Assembly (NCBI GenBank): GCA_027485285.1
Contig: JAIXRH010000090.1
Span: forward strand, 1-49,781
Length of the DNA stretch: 49,781 nucleotides
From: Comamonadaceae bacterium
GTDB lineage: Bacteria; Pseudomonadota; Gammaproteobacteria; Burkholderiales; Burkholderiaceae_C
Reading direction: 5' to 3'
Below, piece by piece: positions 37,367 through 47,058 of this stretch (positions are counted from its first letter, which is position 1; every line of letters starts with the position of its first letter). A program made the position numbers and the translations under genes. The notes beneath the pieces were generated by a model that was not told the DNA's origin, did no database searches, and saw only the letters and a program-made list of their open reading frames with translations.

Positions 37367-38374
37367 TCAGCGGCGCACTTGCAGCGCGCCAGGGTTCACG
37401 ATGTTCGTGGGCGTGCCCTTGATGAAGTTCACCACGTTGTCAAAGGCGGTGCCGAAATACAGCTCGTAGTTGTCTTGCTCCACATAGCCAATGTGGGGTG
37501 TGCAAATGCAGTTTTCTAAACGCAGCAGCGCGTGGCCTTGCATGATGGGCTCGCTTTCAAACACATCGATTGCCGCCATGCCTGGACGGCCACGGTTGAG
37601 GCCTGTGATCAATGCATCTGGCTCAATCAGTTCTGCGCGAGAGGTGTTCACCAACAAGGCTGTTGGCTTCATGCGGGCCAAGTCAGCTTGTTTGACGATG
37701 CCGCGCGTTGCATCCACCAGGCGCAGGTGCAAAGTGAGCACGTCAGATTCTTCAAAGAATGCGTCGCGAGAGATTGCCACATCCAAACTGTCTTTGGCGG
37801 CGCGTTCACGTGAGGCGTCGCTGCCCCATATCAGCACGCGCATGCCAAACGCTTTGCCGTAACCCGCCAACAACTCGCCCGTCTTGCCGTAACCCCAAAT
37901 GCCCAAAGTCTTGCCGCGCAAGACTTGTCCTAAACCGAAGTTGGTGGGCATCGAGCCAGCTTTGAGGCCCGACTGTTGCCAAGCACCGTGCTTCAGGTTG
38001 CTGATGTATTGGGGCAGGCGGCGCATGGCAGCCATGATCAAGGCCCATGTCAACTCGGCAGGTGCCACAGGTGAACCAAATCCTTCGGCGACTGCAATGC
38101 CGCGTTCGGTGCAGGCCGCCACATCAATGTGGCTGCCCACTTTGCCGGTTTGTGAAATGAGCTTGAGTTTGGGCAGCTTTTCTAACAATTGCTTAGAGAG
38201 TTGCGTGCGCTCGCGAATGAGAACCAGCACTTCAGCATCTTTGAGCCTGACAGACAACTGGCCAACACCTTTGATGGTGTTGGTGTAAACCTTGGCGGGA
38301 AAAGCTTCTAATTTGGAGGCGCAATTGAGTTTGCGCACGACATCTTGGTAGTCGTCGAGGATGACAATATTCAT
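37367..38374 (-). CDS. D-2-hydroxyacid dehydrogenase family protein
   Basis: A 335-residue NAD(P)-dependent oxidoreductase of the phosphoglycerate dehydrogenase-like family. The nucleotide-binding motif is LGIWGYGKTGELLAGYGKAF (about 150-170). Catalytic residues are in place: Arg in LVNTSRAELI, Glu in VFESEPI and His in TPHIGYVE. The substrate is not clear; relatives include 2-hydroxyacid dehydrogenases and hydroxypyruvate reductases. The start ATG 38374 gives the family's MNIVILDDYQD; a run of G sits directly against it rather than at normal SD spacing, so the frame's upstream extension (to 38452) is possible but lacks family character. Confidence 0.9.
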   Translation of the reverse strand: MNIVILDDYQDVVRKLNCASKLEAFPAKVYTNTIKGVGQLSVRLKDAEVLVLIRERTQLSKQLLEKLPKLKLISQTGKVGSHIDVAACTERGIAVAEGFGSPVAPAELTWALIMAAMRRLPQYISNLKHGAWQQSGLKAGSMPTNFGLGQVLRGKTLGIWGYGKTGELLAGYGKAFGMRVLIWGSDASRERAAKDSLDVAISRDAFFEESDVLTLHLRLVDATRGIVKQADLARMKPTALLVNTSRAELIEPDALITGLNRGRPGMAAIDVFESEPIMQGHALLRLENCICTPHIGYVEQDNYELYFGTAFDNVVNFIKGTPTNIVNPGALQVRR

Positions 38375-38402
38375 CCCCCAATTGTGCCTTGGGAAACGAC
38401 GC

Positions 38403-38639
38403 TCAGTGACGGTTTTCAAGCTCGGCCAGACGGTCGAGTTCAGCGCACACATCAGCCATGCGGCCTGAGATGACCATGCGGCCCGCTTGGCTACGGTGGT
38501 GTTGGGCTTCCATCACGCGGGCAACGCGCAAGGGCAAGGGGCGAGGTGTGCTTTGCAAGGCCTGGGCGGGCATGAAGCTGCGGGCCACGTTTTGCAGAGG
38601 GTTTAAGAGGCGGTAAGCGCCAAAAAGTGCGAGGCTCAT
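38403..38639 (-). CDS. Small conserved-looking protein downstream of lexA
   Basis: A 78-residue cytoplasmic protein with no recognised domain. The N-terminal part (LALFGAYRLLNPLQNVARSF) may be an amphipathic helix; the C-terminal part, AGRMVISGRMADVCAELDRL, reads as a structured region. It starts 14 bases after the lexA stop with AAGAAAG upstream, so it should be transcribed with lexA from the SOS promoter. Its position resembles that of lexA-linked SOS effectors in other bacteria, but I see no SulA or DinF similarity. The frame has ordinary codon use for this genome, supporting that it is real. Confidence 0.72.
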   Translation of the reverse strand: MSLALFGAYRLLNPLQNVARSFMPAQALQSTPRPLPLRVARVMEAQHHRSQAGRMVISGRMADVCAELDRLAELENRH

Positions 38640-38653
38640 GGTCGTTGCTTTCT

Positions 38654-39310
38654 TTACATCATCATGGTGTTACGGATCAGGCCGACGGCCAAACCCTCAA
38701 TTTCAAAGGGCTCACCAGGCTCGACCACAATGGTTTTGAAGTCGGGGTTTTCAGCGAGCAGCTCGATGTGGCTGGCGGTTTTGCGAAAGCGCTTGACGGT
38801 CACGTCTTCGCCTAAGCGGGCCACCACGATTTGGCCGTTTTTGGCGTCGCGGGTGGATTGCACGGCCAGCAAGTCGCCGTCCATGATGCCGGCATCGCGC
38901 ATGGACATGCCACGCACACGCAGCAGGTAGTCGGGTTTGCGTTGAAACAAGCTGCTCTCTACAAAATAGGTTTGGTCCACATGCTCTTGCGCCAAGATGG
39001 GCGAGCCCGCAGCCACACGACCCACCAAAGGCAAAGAAAAGCCTGAGAGCGAGGCGCTGAATATGCCTTCTTGTGCGGTACGTGGGTTGCCGCCTTTGAG
39101 ACGAATCCCACGGGATGTGCCGCTGACCAACTCGATCGCACCTTTGCGTGCCAAGGCTTGCAGGTGTTCCTCGGCGGCGTTGGCCGACTTGAAACCAAGC
39201 TCGGCGGCAATTTCTGCGCGGGTAGGCGGTGAACCGGTGTTGGCAATGGCAGACTGGATGAGTTCCAGAATCTGTTGCTGACGGGCGGTGAGTTTTGGCA
39301 TTTCAATCAT
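38654..39310 (-). CDS. lexA: SOS repressor LexA
   Basis: A 218-residue repressor and self-cleaving protease. The N-terminal winged HTH (about 5-70) contains [20 protein letters not shown], the typical LexA recognition helix. The cleavage site is Ala101-Gly102 in RVAAGSP, and the Ser/Lys dyad is Ser136 (RGMSMRDAG) and Lys173 (VKRFRK). The start ATG 39310 is chosen because AGGAG ends eight bases upstream; ATG 39301 (MPKLTARQ) is an internal alternative. Two LexA boxes lie upstream, so it is autoregulated. The small ORF at 38403-38639 follows directly. Confidence 0.97.
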   Translation of the reverse strand: MIEMPKLTARQQQILELIQSAIANTGSPPTRAEIAAELGFKSANAAEEHLQALARKGAIELVSGTSRGIRLKGGNPRTAQEGIFSASLSGFSLPLVGRVAAGSPILAQEHVDQTYFVESSLFQRKPDYLLRVRGMSMRDAGIMDGDLLAVQSTRDAKNGQIVVARLGEDVTVKRFRKTASHIELLAENPDFKTIVVEPGEPFEIEGLAVGLIRNTMMM

Positions 39311-39349
39311 CAGTCTGGCTCCTGCACAATGTGGGTGTTGGGATTGCAA

Positions 39350-39365
39350 CTGTTTACATATCCAG
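39350..39365. promoter_or_regulatory. LexA (SOS) box 1
   Basis: CTG-TTTACATATC-CAG matches the CTG-N10-CAG consensus exactly. It lies 40 bases upstream of the lexA start and 39 bases upstream of the divergent asparaginase start. Confidence 0.85.
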
Positions 39366-39368
39366 TAA

Positions 39369-39384
39369 CTGTATTTTTAACCAG
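39369..39384. promoter_or_regulatory. LexA (SOS) box 2
   Basis: CTG-TATTTTTAAC-CAG is a second exact CTG-N10-CAG site, three bases from box 1 and 20 bases before the asparaginase ATG. A tandem pair is common at lexA promoters. Confidence 0.8.
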
Positions 39385-39404
39385 CTTTTTAAGTTTGGCA
39401 AGCC

Positions 39405-40325
39405 ATGAATGCAAAAAAAATTAAAAAAATCGTTGTTTTAGCCACAGGCGGCACGATTGCGGGGCAGGCCAGCGACCCTGCCAAGTCCGAAAACTACACC
39501 GCTGGCCAATTGGGGGTGGGTGAGTTGCTGCAAGGCATGGCTGTTGATGGCTTAGAACTGGTGACGGAGCAAGTGGCTCAAATCGACAGCAAAGACATGT
39601 CGTTTGCCATCTGGCAAAACCTGTTGGGAAGGGTGGCGCATTGGGTGGTGCAAGAGCATGTGCAAGGTGTGGTCATCACCCACGGCACGGACACGCTCGA
39701 AGAAACCGCTTATTTTTTGCAAACGGTGTTACAGCCCGCCAAGCCAGTTGCCCTGACTTGCGCCATGCTGCCTGCCAATGCGCCAGACAGCGATGGGCCC
39801 GGCAATCTCAAAGACGCTTTGGCTTGGGTGCAACGGGCAGACGCGAAAGGCGTGGTGGTTGTGTGTGCAAGCCAAGTGCATGCGGGCCATGCCGTGCAAA
39901 AAAGCCACAGCCATCAACGCAATCCGTTCACTTCGCAAGACAAGGTCATGCATCCCGAGCATCTGCATGTGCCCAGTGTGGCCAAGGTGTTGGCCTGTCA
40001 GCAATGGCCGCGTGTTGAGCTGTTGTTGAACCACGCAGGCGCTGATGGCCGCCATGTGCGCACCCTGATGGCGCACGACGCCCCACAGGGCTGGGTGGCG
40101 GCAGGTACAGGCAACGGCACTTTGCATCACGCGCTAGAGGCTGCGTTGCTGGACGCGCAAAAGCAGGGGGCCTATGTGCTGCGTGCATCGCGCTGTGCAC
40201 AAGGTGGTGTGCAATCGCGCGAGGCCGATGTGTTGCCGCATGCGGGCGCATTGACGGCGGTGCAAGCTCGGGTGGCTTTGCTGTTGCATTTGATCGCGCA
40301 GCCGTCGCCACAAATACAAAGCTAA
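39405..40325 (+). CDS. L-asparaginase
   Basis: A 306-residue asparaginase of the bacterial type I/II family, hydrolysing asparagine to aspartate and ammonia. The first catalytic Thr is in VVLATGGTIAG (about residues 10-20) and the second in VITHGTDTLEETAYFL; LPANAPDSDGPGNL follows. No signal peptide is visible (MNAKKIKKIVVL), so a cytoplasmic location is likely. It is divergent from lexA, and the two SOS boxes fall in its promoter region, one only 20 bases before the ATG. Whether it is truly SOS-controlled is not established. It ends at a bidirectional terminator shared with adk. Confidence 0.94.
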   Translation: MNAKKIKKIVVLATGGTIAGQASDPAKSENYTAGQLGVGELLQGMAVDGLELVTEQVAQIDSKDMSFAIWQNLLGRVAHWVVQEHVQGVVITHGTDTLEETAYFLQTVLQPAKPVALTCAMLPANAPDSDGPGNLKDALAWVQRADAKGVVVVCASQVHAGHAVQKSHSHQRNPFTSQDKVMHPEHLHVPSVAKVLACQQWPRVELLLNHAGADGRHVRTLMAHDAPQGWVAAGTGNGTLHHALEAALLDAQKQGAYVLRASRCAQGGVQSREADVLPHAGALTAVQARVALLLHLIAQPSPQIQS

Positions 40326-40353
40326 CAAATGCAAGGTCAACAGCAAGGTCAAC

Positions 40354-40383
40354 AAAAAAGCCGCTCTACAGAGCGGCTTTTTT
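40354..40383. terminator. Bidirectional terminator between asparaginase and adk
   Basis: GCCGCTC/GAGCGGC stem around TACA with six A before and six T after; it can serve both convergent genes. Confidence 0.85.
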
Positions 40384-40409
40384 AGGATGCGCATCACGCG
40401 CGAAGCGGT

Positions 40410-41078
<669 letters not shown>

Positions 41079-41145
41079 TTAAGTTTGTACGTTTTATTAC
41101 TTACGTGAGGATATCACGCGATTGCCTTCAAAAGCCTGACGCGGT

Positions 41146-41889
41146 CTAGCGCAACAGCGCTCTGACCCTGGCCAAATCTTCGGGCGTGTCCACACCTGGG
41201 CCAGGTGAATGGTCGGTGACATGCACGGCAATGCGGTGGCCATGCCACAAGGCGCGGAGTTGTTCGAGGGACTCTGTCAACTCTATCGGCGCTTGCGCCA
41301 ACTTTGGGAACTCGCGCAAAAAGCCCACGCGGTAGCCATACAAGCCCACATGGCGCAGGGGTGCAGGGCTGGGCAGCGTCGTGATGCCGCCGTCACGCCA
41401 CCAAGCAATCGGTGCACGGCTGAAATACAGCGCGGTGTTGCGCGCATCCAGCACCACTTTCACCACATTGGGGTTGGCAAAGTCTTCCACGCTGCCAATG
41501 GCGTGGGCGAGGGTGCTCATGCTGCAGTCGCTGCGTGTTTGCAGCAGCAGGGCTGCAGCGTCGATGGATGCTGGGTCAATCAGGGGCTCGTCGCCTTGCA
41601 CGTTCACCACCACATCGGTGTCTTTCAAGCCCAGCAAGTCGCAGGCCTCGGCCAAGCGGTCGCTGCCAGAGGGGTGGTCGGTGCGGGTCAGCACAGCATC
41701 TACGCCGTGGGCTTGGCAGGCCGCGACGATGCGCGCGTCGTCAGCGGCCACCACCACACGCGTGGCTGCCGACAGCTTGGCGCGCTGCGCCACGCGCACC
41801 ACCATGGGCAAGCCTGCAATGTCGGCCAAGGGTTTGTCAGGCAGGCGAGACGAGGCCATCCGAGCCGGGATGAGAACGCAAAACGCCAT
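41146..41889 (-). CDS. kdsB: 3-deoxy-manno-octulosonate cytidylyltransferase (CMP-KDO synthetase)
   Basis: A 247-residue cytoplasmic enzyme that activates KDO with CTP for lipopolysaccharide. It opens with [18 protein letters not shown], the CTP-binding loop, and holds [11 protein letters not shown], the metal site, and FSRAPI. The start codon follows the trm112 stop directly (TGA then ATG). The neighbours lpxK and exbBD tie it to envelope biogenesis. Confidence 0.97.
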   Translation of the reverse strand: MAFCVLIPARMASSRLPDKPLADIAGLPMVVRVAQRAKLSAATRVVVAADDARIVAACQAHGVDAVLTRTDHPSGSDRLAEACDLLGLKDTDVVVNVQGDEPLIDPASIDAAALLLQTRSDCSMSTLAHAIGSVEDFANPNVVKVVLDARNTALYFSRAPIAWWRDGGITTLPSPAPLRHVGLYGYRVGFLREFPKLAQAPIELTESLEQLRALWHGHRIAVHVTDHSPGPGVDTPEDLARVRALLR

Positions 41890-42072
41890 TCACGCTTCCA
41901 GTTCGGCGTCGGTCAGGGGGCGGGCTTCGTTTTCTAGCAACACAGGAATGCCGTCGCGAATGGGGTAAGCCAAGCGCGCGCTGCGCGAGACCAGCTCTTG
42001 GGTGTCGCGTTTCAATTCCAGTGGGCCTTTGGTCACGGGGCAGACCAAGAGTTCAAGCAGTTTGGTGTCCAT
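41890..42072 (-). CDS. Trm112/YcaR-family small protein
   Basis: A 60-residue protein with the family opening [20 protein letters not shown] and [15 protein letters not shown]. In many proteobacteria the same small gene lies between lpxK and kdsB (ycaR). It keeps only one Cys of the zinc-binding set usual in eukaryotic Trm112. The start ATG 42072 overlaps the last 20 bases of lpxK; the frame is open further upstream. Function in bacteria is not established. Confidence 0.88.
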   Translation of the reverse strand: MDTKLLELLVCPVTKGPLELKRDTQELVSRSARLAYPIRDGIPVLLENEARPLTDAELEA

Positions 42073-43126
42073 GGGGTGATGATAACTTTGCGTGTTGTGC
42101 GGCTGCGAGATGCCAGTCAATCGCGGCCAGCAGTTCGGTGGGTAAGGTGGTTTGCAGAGGCACGGCCCAAGCGTTTATGTGATGTGTCCAGAGCTTGACC
42201 GCGTCTTTTTCAGTGCACAGCACATCGCCATGTGCAGCATCGATGGTCAGTTGCGCCAAATCCGCGTGGTCAGCCAGTGCCTGGGTGTGGCACACGTTCA
42301 AACCTTGTTCGCACAGCATGGCAAAAAACTGTTCGGGTTTGGCAATGCCAGCCAAGGCTTGTACGGGTGTTTGGCCAAAACTGCTGAGCGCGCGTGGCGT
42401 GCCATCGGCTTGCACGGCAAAGTCCGCCAAGCGGCGTTGCACAGCAAACTCATGCGGGCCTGCCACACCTGCCGTCTTCAGCACCAAACAAGGGACCTCG
42501 TTGCCCGAGGTGGCGTGCGTCCAAGGCTTGCGCGGCCAAGGCTCGCGCAATGGGCCAGCGGGCAACATGAGGCCGTTGCCCACGCCGCGTTCGTCAAACA
42601 CGCACAGTTCAAGGTCGCGGGCCAGTGGCCAGTGCTGCAGTCCATCGTCACACACCAGCACTTGCACATCTGGGTGCAGGGCAAGCAGCGCACGGCCTGC
42701 ATCCACTCGGCTGTTGCCCACAAACACTGGCACTTGGCAACTGCGGGCAATGAGCAAAGGCTCATCACCCACTTTCTGAGATTGGCTTTTGGGCGATACC
42801 GCCAAAGTGCTGCTTGTTTTGCGGCCATAGCCACGCGACAGCACGCCTACGCGAAGGCCTTTTGCTTTGAAGTGGTTCACCAAGGCCATGGTGACAGGTG
42901 TTTTGCCCACACCACCCACCATCACATTGCCCACCACGATCACTGGGACGGACAGTGTTTCTTGTTTGAAAACACCGTGTTGGTACAGAGCGCGGCGTAT
43001 CGCTACCAGGCCGGTAAACAGACAGCTCACGGGCAACAACACAAAGGCCAATGCTTGGCCCCAGCCGCCTTGACCATTCCACGCTTGGGTGAGAGCCTGG
43101 GTCAACGTTTGGCGCATGCCGCTCAT
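42053..43126 (-). CDS. lpxK: Tetraacyldisaccharide 4'-kinase
   Basis: A 357-residue inner-membrane-associated kinase that phosphorylates the 4' position of the lipid A precursor. An N-terminal membrane segment ([18 protein letters not shown]) precedes the Walker A GGVGKTP (71-77). [16 protein letters not shown] and the [10 protein letters not shown] end are lpxK features. It lies five bases after exbD and overlaps the Trm112 gene. Confidence 0.96.
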   Translation of the reverse strand: MSGMRQTLTQALTQAWNGQGGWGQALAFVLLPVSCLFTGLVAIRRALYQHGVFKQETLSVPVIVVGNVMVGGVGKTPVTMALVNHFKAKGLRVGVLSRGYGRKTSSTLAVSPKSQSQKVGDEPLLIARSCQVPVFVGNSRVDAGRALLALHPDVQVLVCDDGLQHWPLARDLELCVFDERGVGNGLMLPAGPLREPWPRKPWTHATSGNEVPCLVLKTAGVAGPHEFAVQRRLADFAVQADGTPRALSSFGQTPVQALAGIAKPEQFFAMLCEQGLNVCHTQALADHADLAQLTIDAAHGDVLCTEKDAVKLWTHHINAWAVPLQTTLPTELLAAIDWHLAAAQHAKLSSPHGHQTA

Positions 43127-43131
43127 GTGGC

Positions 43132-43563
43132 TCAGTCGGCTTTGCCGTTGGGCGACTGGGCTGCGAAGGTCAGCTGGTTCAAGCCATTGCGGCGGGCGGC
43201 TTCCATCACCATCATCACCGATTGATGGCTGGCTTGCGCGTCTGCGCTGATGATGATCATGGGCCCGTCAATACTTTGCGTAGCTTGCGCCAATGCTTGG
43301 CTCAGGCCTTGCACATCACGCGTGCTCACCAAATGACGGTTCACGCTGAATTGGCCTTCGCTGCTGATGGACACAATCACTTCACGTGGGTGTTCTTTGG
43401 GTGCTGGGGCATCGGCCACAGGCAAGTTGAGTTGTAGCTCTGTGAACTTGCTGTAGGTGGTTGAAAGCATCAAAAAGATCACCACCACCAACAAAATGTC
43501 GATGAAGGGTATCAGGTTGATCTCGGGCTCAGGGCTCTTTTCGCGTTGAAATTTCATGGCCAT
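43132..43563 (-). CDS. exbD: Biopolymer transport protein ExbD/TolR
   Basis: A 143-residue bitopic protein of the proton-driven ExbBD/TolQR complex. The single membrane segment (about 20-40) contains PFIDILLVVVIFLML, where the Asp is the proton-handling residue. The periplasmic domain follows. It lies 13 bases after exbB. No tonB or tolA gene is adjacent, so the partner of this pair is unclear; in this gene context it may support envelope or lipid A-related processes. Confidence 0.94.
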   Translation of the reverse strand: MAMKFQREKSPEPEINLIPFIDILLVVVIFLMLSTTYSKFTELQLNLPVADAPAPKEHPREVIVSISSEGQFSVNRHLVSTRDVQGLSQALAQATQSIDGPMIIISADAQASHQSVMMVMEAARRNGLNQLTFAAQSPNGKAD

Positions 43564-43576
43564 GGTGCGGCGCCTG

Positions 43577-44203
43577 TTATTTCAAACGGGCACGCATGGC
43601 CAGCAAGTGACGCACGAAGCGCTCGGCATCCAGCTCGAAACCCAGCACATACGCATCCACGCGGCCGCGCAGGTAGCGCCAAAACATCAGGGCGGGGATG
43701 GCAATGATCAAACCAAAGGCGGTGTTGTACAGCGCAATCGAAATGCCTTGTGCCAGCTGCACGGGGTTGTTGGTGCCTGGGGCTTGCGAGCCAAAAATCT
43801 CAATCATGCCGATGACAGTGCCCAACAAGCCCAACAATGGCGCAGCCGAGGCGATGGTGGCCAAGGCAACCAAATACTTTTCTAATTCATGGGCGGCCTT
43901 GCGGCCAGCGGACGCCATGCTGGAGCGCAAGTCTTCTGCGCTGATGAGCGGCTCGGTGTTCATGGCGTGCAAGCCGGAGGCCAAGATGCGCCCCAAGACG
44001 GAGTGGTCGTGCAGCTGGTGCATGGCATCTTCAGAAGGCAAATTGTCACGCGAGGCTTGGATCGCTTGTTCCAGCAAACCCTCGGGTGCCACCAAATGGC
44101 TGCGCAGGCTCATCATGCGTTCGATGACCAAGGCCAAGGCCACGACAGAGCAGATCAAAAGGGGCCAAATCGGCCAACCAGCCGCTTGTATGATGGTGAA
44201 CAA
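43577..44203 (-). CDS. exbB: Proton channel protein ExbB/TolQ/MotA family
   Basis: About 208 residues with three membrane segments: WPIWPLLICSVVALALVIE near the N-terminus, YLVALATIASAAPLLGLLG in the middle and IALYNTAFGLIIAIPALMF after it. The second and third hold the proton-path residues typical of the family. I choose TTG 44203 because GGAG ends eight bases before it and it gives the family opening FTIIQAAGWPIWP; the frame continues to a TTG at 44236 with no SD. First gene of the exbB-adk unit; upstream is a DnaA-box palindrome. Confidence 0.9.
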   Translation of the reverse strand: MFTIIQAAGWPIWPLLICSVVALALVIERMMSLRSHLVAPEGLLEQAIQASRDNLPSEDAMHQLHDHSVLGRILASGLHAMNTEPLISAEDLRSSMASAGRKAAHELEKYLVALATIASAAPLLGLLGTVIGMIEIFGSQAPGTNNPVQLAQGISIALYNTAFGLIIAIPALMFWRYLRGRVDAYVLGFELDAERFVRHLLAMRARLK

Positions 44204-44253
44204 AGCCAACACTCCAGAGAATTTTGTGTGTGGCAATTATGGCCCAGCCTTCC

Positions 44254-44272
44254 ATCCACATGATCTGTGGAT
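44254..44272. repeat. Palindrome containing a DnaA-box sequence
   Basis: ATCCACA-TGATC-TGTGGAT is a perfect 7-base inverted repeat. With the two following bases, the right arm (44266-44274) reads TGTGGATAA, exact to the DnaA-box consensus TTATNCACA on the other strand; GGGGATAAG follows at 44280-44288. It lies 51 bases upstream of exbB and about 180 bases from xseA, in the divergent intergenic region. Confidence 0.55.
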
Positions 44273-44455
44273 AACTTTGGGGATAAGCTTCGGTGCGACC
44301 CCTCTGAAGCCGCATGAATGGGCAGATTCATCACGTTGACTCAAAAATGGGCGCTTTAAATCCTTTTAAAATCAATGACTTGCTACGCCAGTTGGTGATT
44401 TTGTTGGTTTTCAAATTAAAAAGAGAGACAAATATTTTTTGTGGATGAGTCTTTC

Positions 44456-45739
44456 ATGCCGACCCAAGAATCGCTAGGTTTGACGCCCCGTATATGGGCA
44501 GTTGGTGCCCTGTGCCGCGCCGTTGCTGAGGTCTTAGACAGCCGCTTTAACCCCGTGGCCGTGCGTGGCGAGATTTCGGGCTTCACGCGAGCGGCCAGCG
44601 GTCATTGCTACTTCACCCTCAAGGACGAAAGCGGGCAGCTGCGCTGCGCCATGTTCAAGCGAGCTGCCCAAATGCTCGACTTTCGCCCTGTGGATGGCGA
44701 ACTGGTCGAAATTCGTGGTCGTTTGGGTGTATACGAGCCGCGGGGCGAGCTGCAATTGGTTGTGGAAAACATGCGTCGAGCCGGACAAGGTGCTTGGTTT
44801 GAACAGTTTTTGAAACTCAAAGCCAAGCTCGAAGCCGAGGGTCTGTTTGACGCTGACCGCAAACGCCCCGTCAAAACCATGCCGCGTGGCATCGGCGTGG
44901 TCACCTCGCTGGGCGCTGCCGCCTTGCATGACGTGGCGACGGCTTTGCAGCGCCGCGTGCCGTACATTTCCGTGGTGCTGGCCCCGTCGCTGGTACAAGG
45001 CCCAGATGCACCCCTCAGTTTGGTGCAAGCCATTCAGCAACTCACCCAACAGCCCCATATCGATGTCATTTTGCTGGTGCGTGGCGGCGGCTCCATGGAG
45101 GATCTGTGGGCTTTCAATGACGAAAACTTGGCCCGTGCCATCGTCAACAGTCCCGTGCCGATCATCTGTGGCGTCGGCCACGAGACCGACTTCACCATTG
45201 CCGACTTTTGCGCCGACCTGCGTGCACCCACGCCCACCGCTGCCGCTGAAATGTGTGCCGTGCCGCTCGCAGAGCTGCTGTCTAACCTGCAGCTGTGGGG
45301 CAGCGCGATGCAAACCATCGCGCACCGCCAGCTCGACACCCAAGAACAACGCCTTGACCGTGTGCAAGCCCGCTTGGGTCGCCCGTCAGAAGGCCTGAGT
45401 ACCGAAAAAATGCAGCTGTTGCGCTTGCAACAGCGCCTGGACCAAGCGCTGCAAACCCGCCACCAGCGCTGCCACAACGAGCTGGCCACCCTTGCCAGCG
45501 GCCTGGCCCGTGGCATGCAGCAAACCCCTGCCACGGCCCGAGAGCGACTGCACCGCGCCGCACTGCGCCTTGAGCTGCTCGATCCCAAACTCGTGTTGCA
45601 ACGTGGTTTTGCTTGGCTCAGCGACGCCGATGGCCAAGCTGTCACATCTGTGGCGCACACTGCCCAAGGCCAAGCGCTGCAAGCAACCCTTGCCGATGGC
45701 GTGGTTGATTTGACCGTCGCGGCCAATCGACACATTTAG
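44456..45739 (+). CDS. xseA: Exodeoxyribonuclease VII large subunit
   Basis: A 427-residue nuclease subunit. The N-terminal OB-fold binds DNA (about 10-110; [20 protein letters not shown]), the catalytic domain has [18 protein letters not shown] and [14 protein letters not shown], and a C-terminal coiled-coil region follows with many Gln/Arg/Leu repeats. The start may be ATG 44456 or GTG 44441; neither has a strong SD. xseB is not in the window. A sodB gene follows 35 bases downstream. Confidence 0.95.
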   Translation: MPTQESLGLTPRIWAVGALCRAVAEVLDSRFNPVAVRGEISGFTRAASGHCYFTLKDESGQLRCAMFKRAAQMLDFRPVDGELVEIRGRLGVYEPRGELQLVVENMRRAGQGAWFEQFLKLKAKLEAEGLFDADRKRPVKTMPRGIGVVTSLGAAALHDVATALQRRVPYISVVLAPSLVQGPDAPLSLVQAIQQLTQQPHIDVILLVRGGGSMEDLWAFNDENLARAIVNSPVPIICGVGHETDFTIADFCADLRAPTPTAAAEMCAVPLAELLSNLQLWGSAMQTIAHRQLDTQEQRLDRVQARLGRPSEGLSTEKMQLLRLQQRLDQALQTRHQRCHNELATLASGLARGMQQTPATARERLHRAALRLELLDPKLVLQRGFAWLSDADGQAVTSVAHTAQGQALQATLADGVVDLTVAANRHI

Positions 45740-45774
45740 TTTTTACAATCGCATTTTTTACACAAGAGGACTTC

Positions 45775-46356
45775 ATGGAACACACGCTCCCCGCACTGCC
45801 TTACGCCATTGACGCATTGGCCCCTCACTACAGCCAAGAAACTTTGGAGTTTCACCACGGCAAGCACCACAACGCTTACGTCGTGAACTTGAACAACCTG
45901 CAAAAAGGTACCGAGTTTGAAGGCATGGCCTTGGAAGACATCATCAAAAAGTCCAGCGGTGGCATCTACAACAACTCTGCCCAAATCTGGAACCACACTT
46001 TCTTCTGGAACTGCATGAAGCCCCAAGGCGGTGGTGAGCCCACAGGGGCATTGGCCGCAGCCATCAACGCCAAGTTCGGCAGCTACGCAGCTTTCAAAGA
46101 AGCCTTCGTCAAGAGCGCCGTGGGCAACTTCGGTTCAGGCTGGACATGGTTGGTCAAAAAGGCCGACGGTTCGGTGGACATCGTCAACATGGGCGCTGCT
46201 GGCACACCCTTGACCACAGGCGACACCGCTTTGTTGACCGTGGATGTGTGGGAACACGCTTACTACATCGACTACCGCAACATGCGTCCAAAGTTCGTCG
46301 AGACCTTCCTCGACCAACTGGTGAACTGGTCTTTTGCTGAAGCCAACTTCGCTTAA
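45775..46356 (+). CDS. sodB: Superoxide dismutase (Fe type)
   Basis: A 193-residue enzyme that dismutates superoxide. The metal ligands His27, His74, Asp157 and His161 lie in [17 protein letters not shown] and [23 protein letters not shown] and the length of 193 are those of iron SODs. AGAGGA before ATG 45775 is the RBS; TACAAT (45744-45749) may be a -10. No signal peptide is seen, so it is cytoplasmic. It is closed by a terminator. Confidence 0.97.
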   Translation: MEHTLPALPYAIDALAPHYSQETLEFHHGKHHNAYVVNLNNLQKGTEFEGMALEDIIKKSSGGIYNNSAQIWNHTFFWNCMKPQGGGEPTGALAAAINAKFGSYAAFKEAFVKSAVGNFGSGWTWLVKKADGSVDIVNMGAAGTPLTTGDTALLTVDVWEHAYYIDYRNMRPKFVETFLDQLVNWSFAEANFA

Positions 46357-46396
46357 TTCCGCCTGTTTTGGCGGGCTTGATGCTTGTTGAAACGTC

Positions 46397-46425
46397 AAAA
46401 AGCCGCCTTGTCAGGCGGCTTTTTT
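46397..46425. terminator. Bidirectional terminator after sodB
   Basis: GCCGCCT/AGGCGGC stem around TGTC with A5 before and T6 after. A smaller CCGCC/GGCGG hairpin precedes it near 46360-46376. It separates sodB from the convergent DUF192 gene. Confidence 0.85.
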
Positions 46426-46479
46426 GTGGGTGAGCGTCTCGACGGCGGCTGCGGCTTGATTGGCTTGAGGCACGATGGT

Positions 46480-46923
46480 TTAAGGCTTGAACGCCACGCC
46501 ACTCAAGCGACTGCCTGCTTTGAGCCCTTTTTTGGCAAACCAGCCTTGGTTCATTTCAAGCACAAAGCGCACCGGCTTTTCTGAGCAGTGCGAGTCGGTG
46601 GTTTGCGGCTTCATGTCCACCAGGTTGACGATGGTCCCATCGTCGGACACAAACGCAGCTGTCAGCGGCAGAAAGGTGTTTTTCATCCAAAAGCACTGCG
46701 TGGCAGGCTGTTCAAACACAAACAACATGCCTTCGTGCTGCGGCATCTCTTTGCGAAACATCAGGCCCATGCTGCGCTGGTCTGGTGTTTGCGCGACTTG
46801 GGTGTCAATTTGATGCATGCCTGCTTGCAGCTTGATGCGCGGCAAGTGGGTTTGAGGTGTGTCTTGAGCCAAGACTGACCAAGCCAAGCCAGACAGAATG
46901 AGGGTGAGCAAAGCGCGTTTCAT
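46480..46923 (-). CDS. Secreted DUF192 protein
   Basis: A 147-residue protein with signal peptide MKRALLTLILSGLAWSVLA and a DUF192 domain: QRSMGLMFRKEMPQHEGMLF, then CFWMKNTFLPLTAAFVSDDG and FVLEMNQGWFAKKGLKAG. The family is widespread and uncharacterised. It starts 52 bases from the clpS start on the opposite strand. No SD is evident before ATG 46923; the frame runs upstream through the poly-T strand of the A17 tract, which is not credible coding. Confidence 0.9.
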   Translation of the reverse strand: MKRALLTLILSGLAWSVLAQDTPQTHLPRIKLQAGMHQIDTQVAQTPDQRSMGLMFRKEMPQHEGMLFVFEQPATQCFWMKNTFLPLTAAFVSDDGTIVNLVDMKPQTTDSHCSEKPVRFVLEMNQGWFAKKGLKAGSRLSGVAFKP

Positions 46924-46981
46924 GGGTAAGACTGTATCGCAAGGGCATGCTTCCATCGATTCAGTGCCCGATAGAATGACC

Positions 46982-46998
46982 AAAAAAAAAAAAAAAAA
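46982..46998. repeat. A17 homopolymer in the 5' end of clpS
   Basis: Seventeen A follow ATGACC (46976-46981). With 15 or 18 A, the ATG at 46976 would read in frame into ClpS; with 17 it runs into TAG at 47051. It is a candidate slippage, phase-variation or sequencing-error site. Confidence 0.9.
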
Positions 46999-47058
46999 CC
47001 TACCCCAAAAGTCCAACTGCCTGATCAAGATGACGGTGGATCGGTCGTTTTAGAGCGC

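Noticed and set aside
42152-43225. Plus-strand open frame of 357 codons antisense to lpxK
   Set aside because: lpxK is clear on the other strand; the composition is His/Gln/Ala-rich as in other shadow frames.
46924-47028. Extension of the DUF192 frame with FFFFF
   Set aside because: It is the reverse of the A17 tract upstream of clpS; the signal peptide begins properly at 46923.
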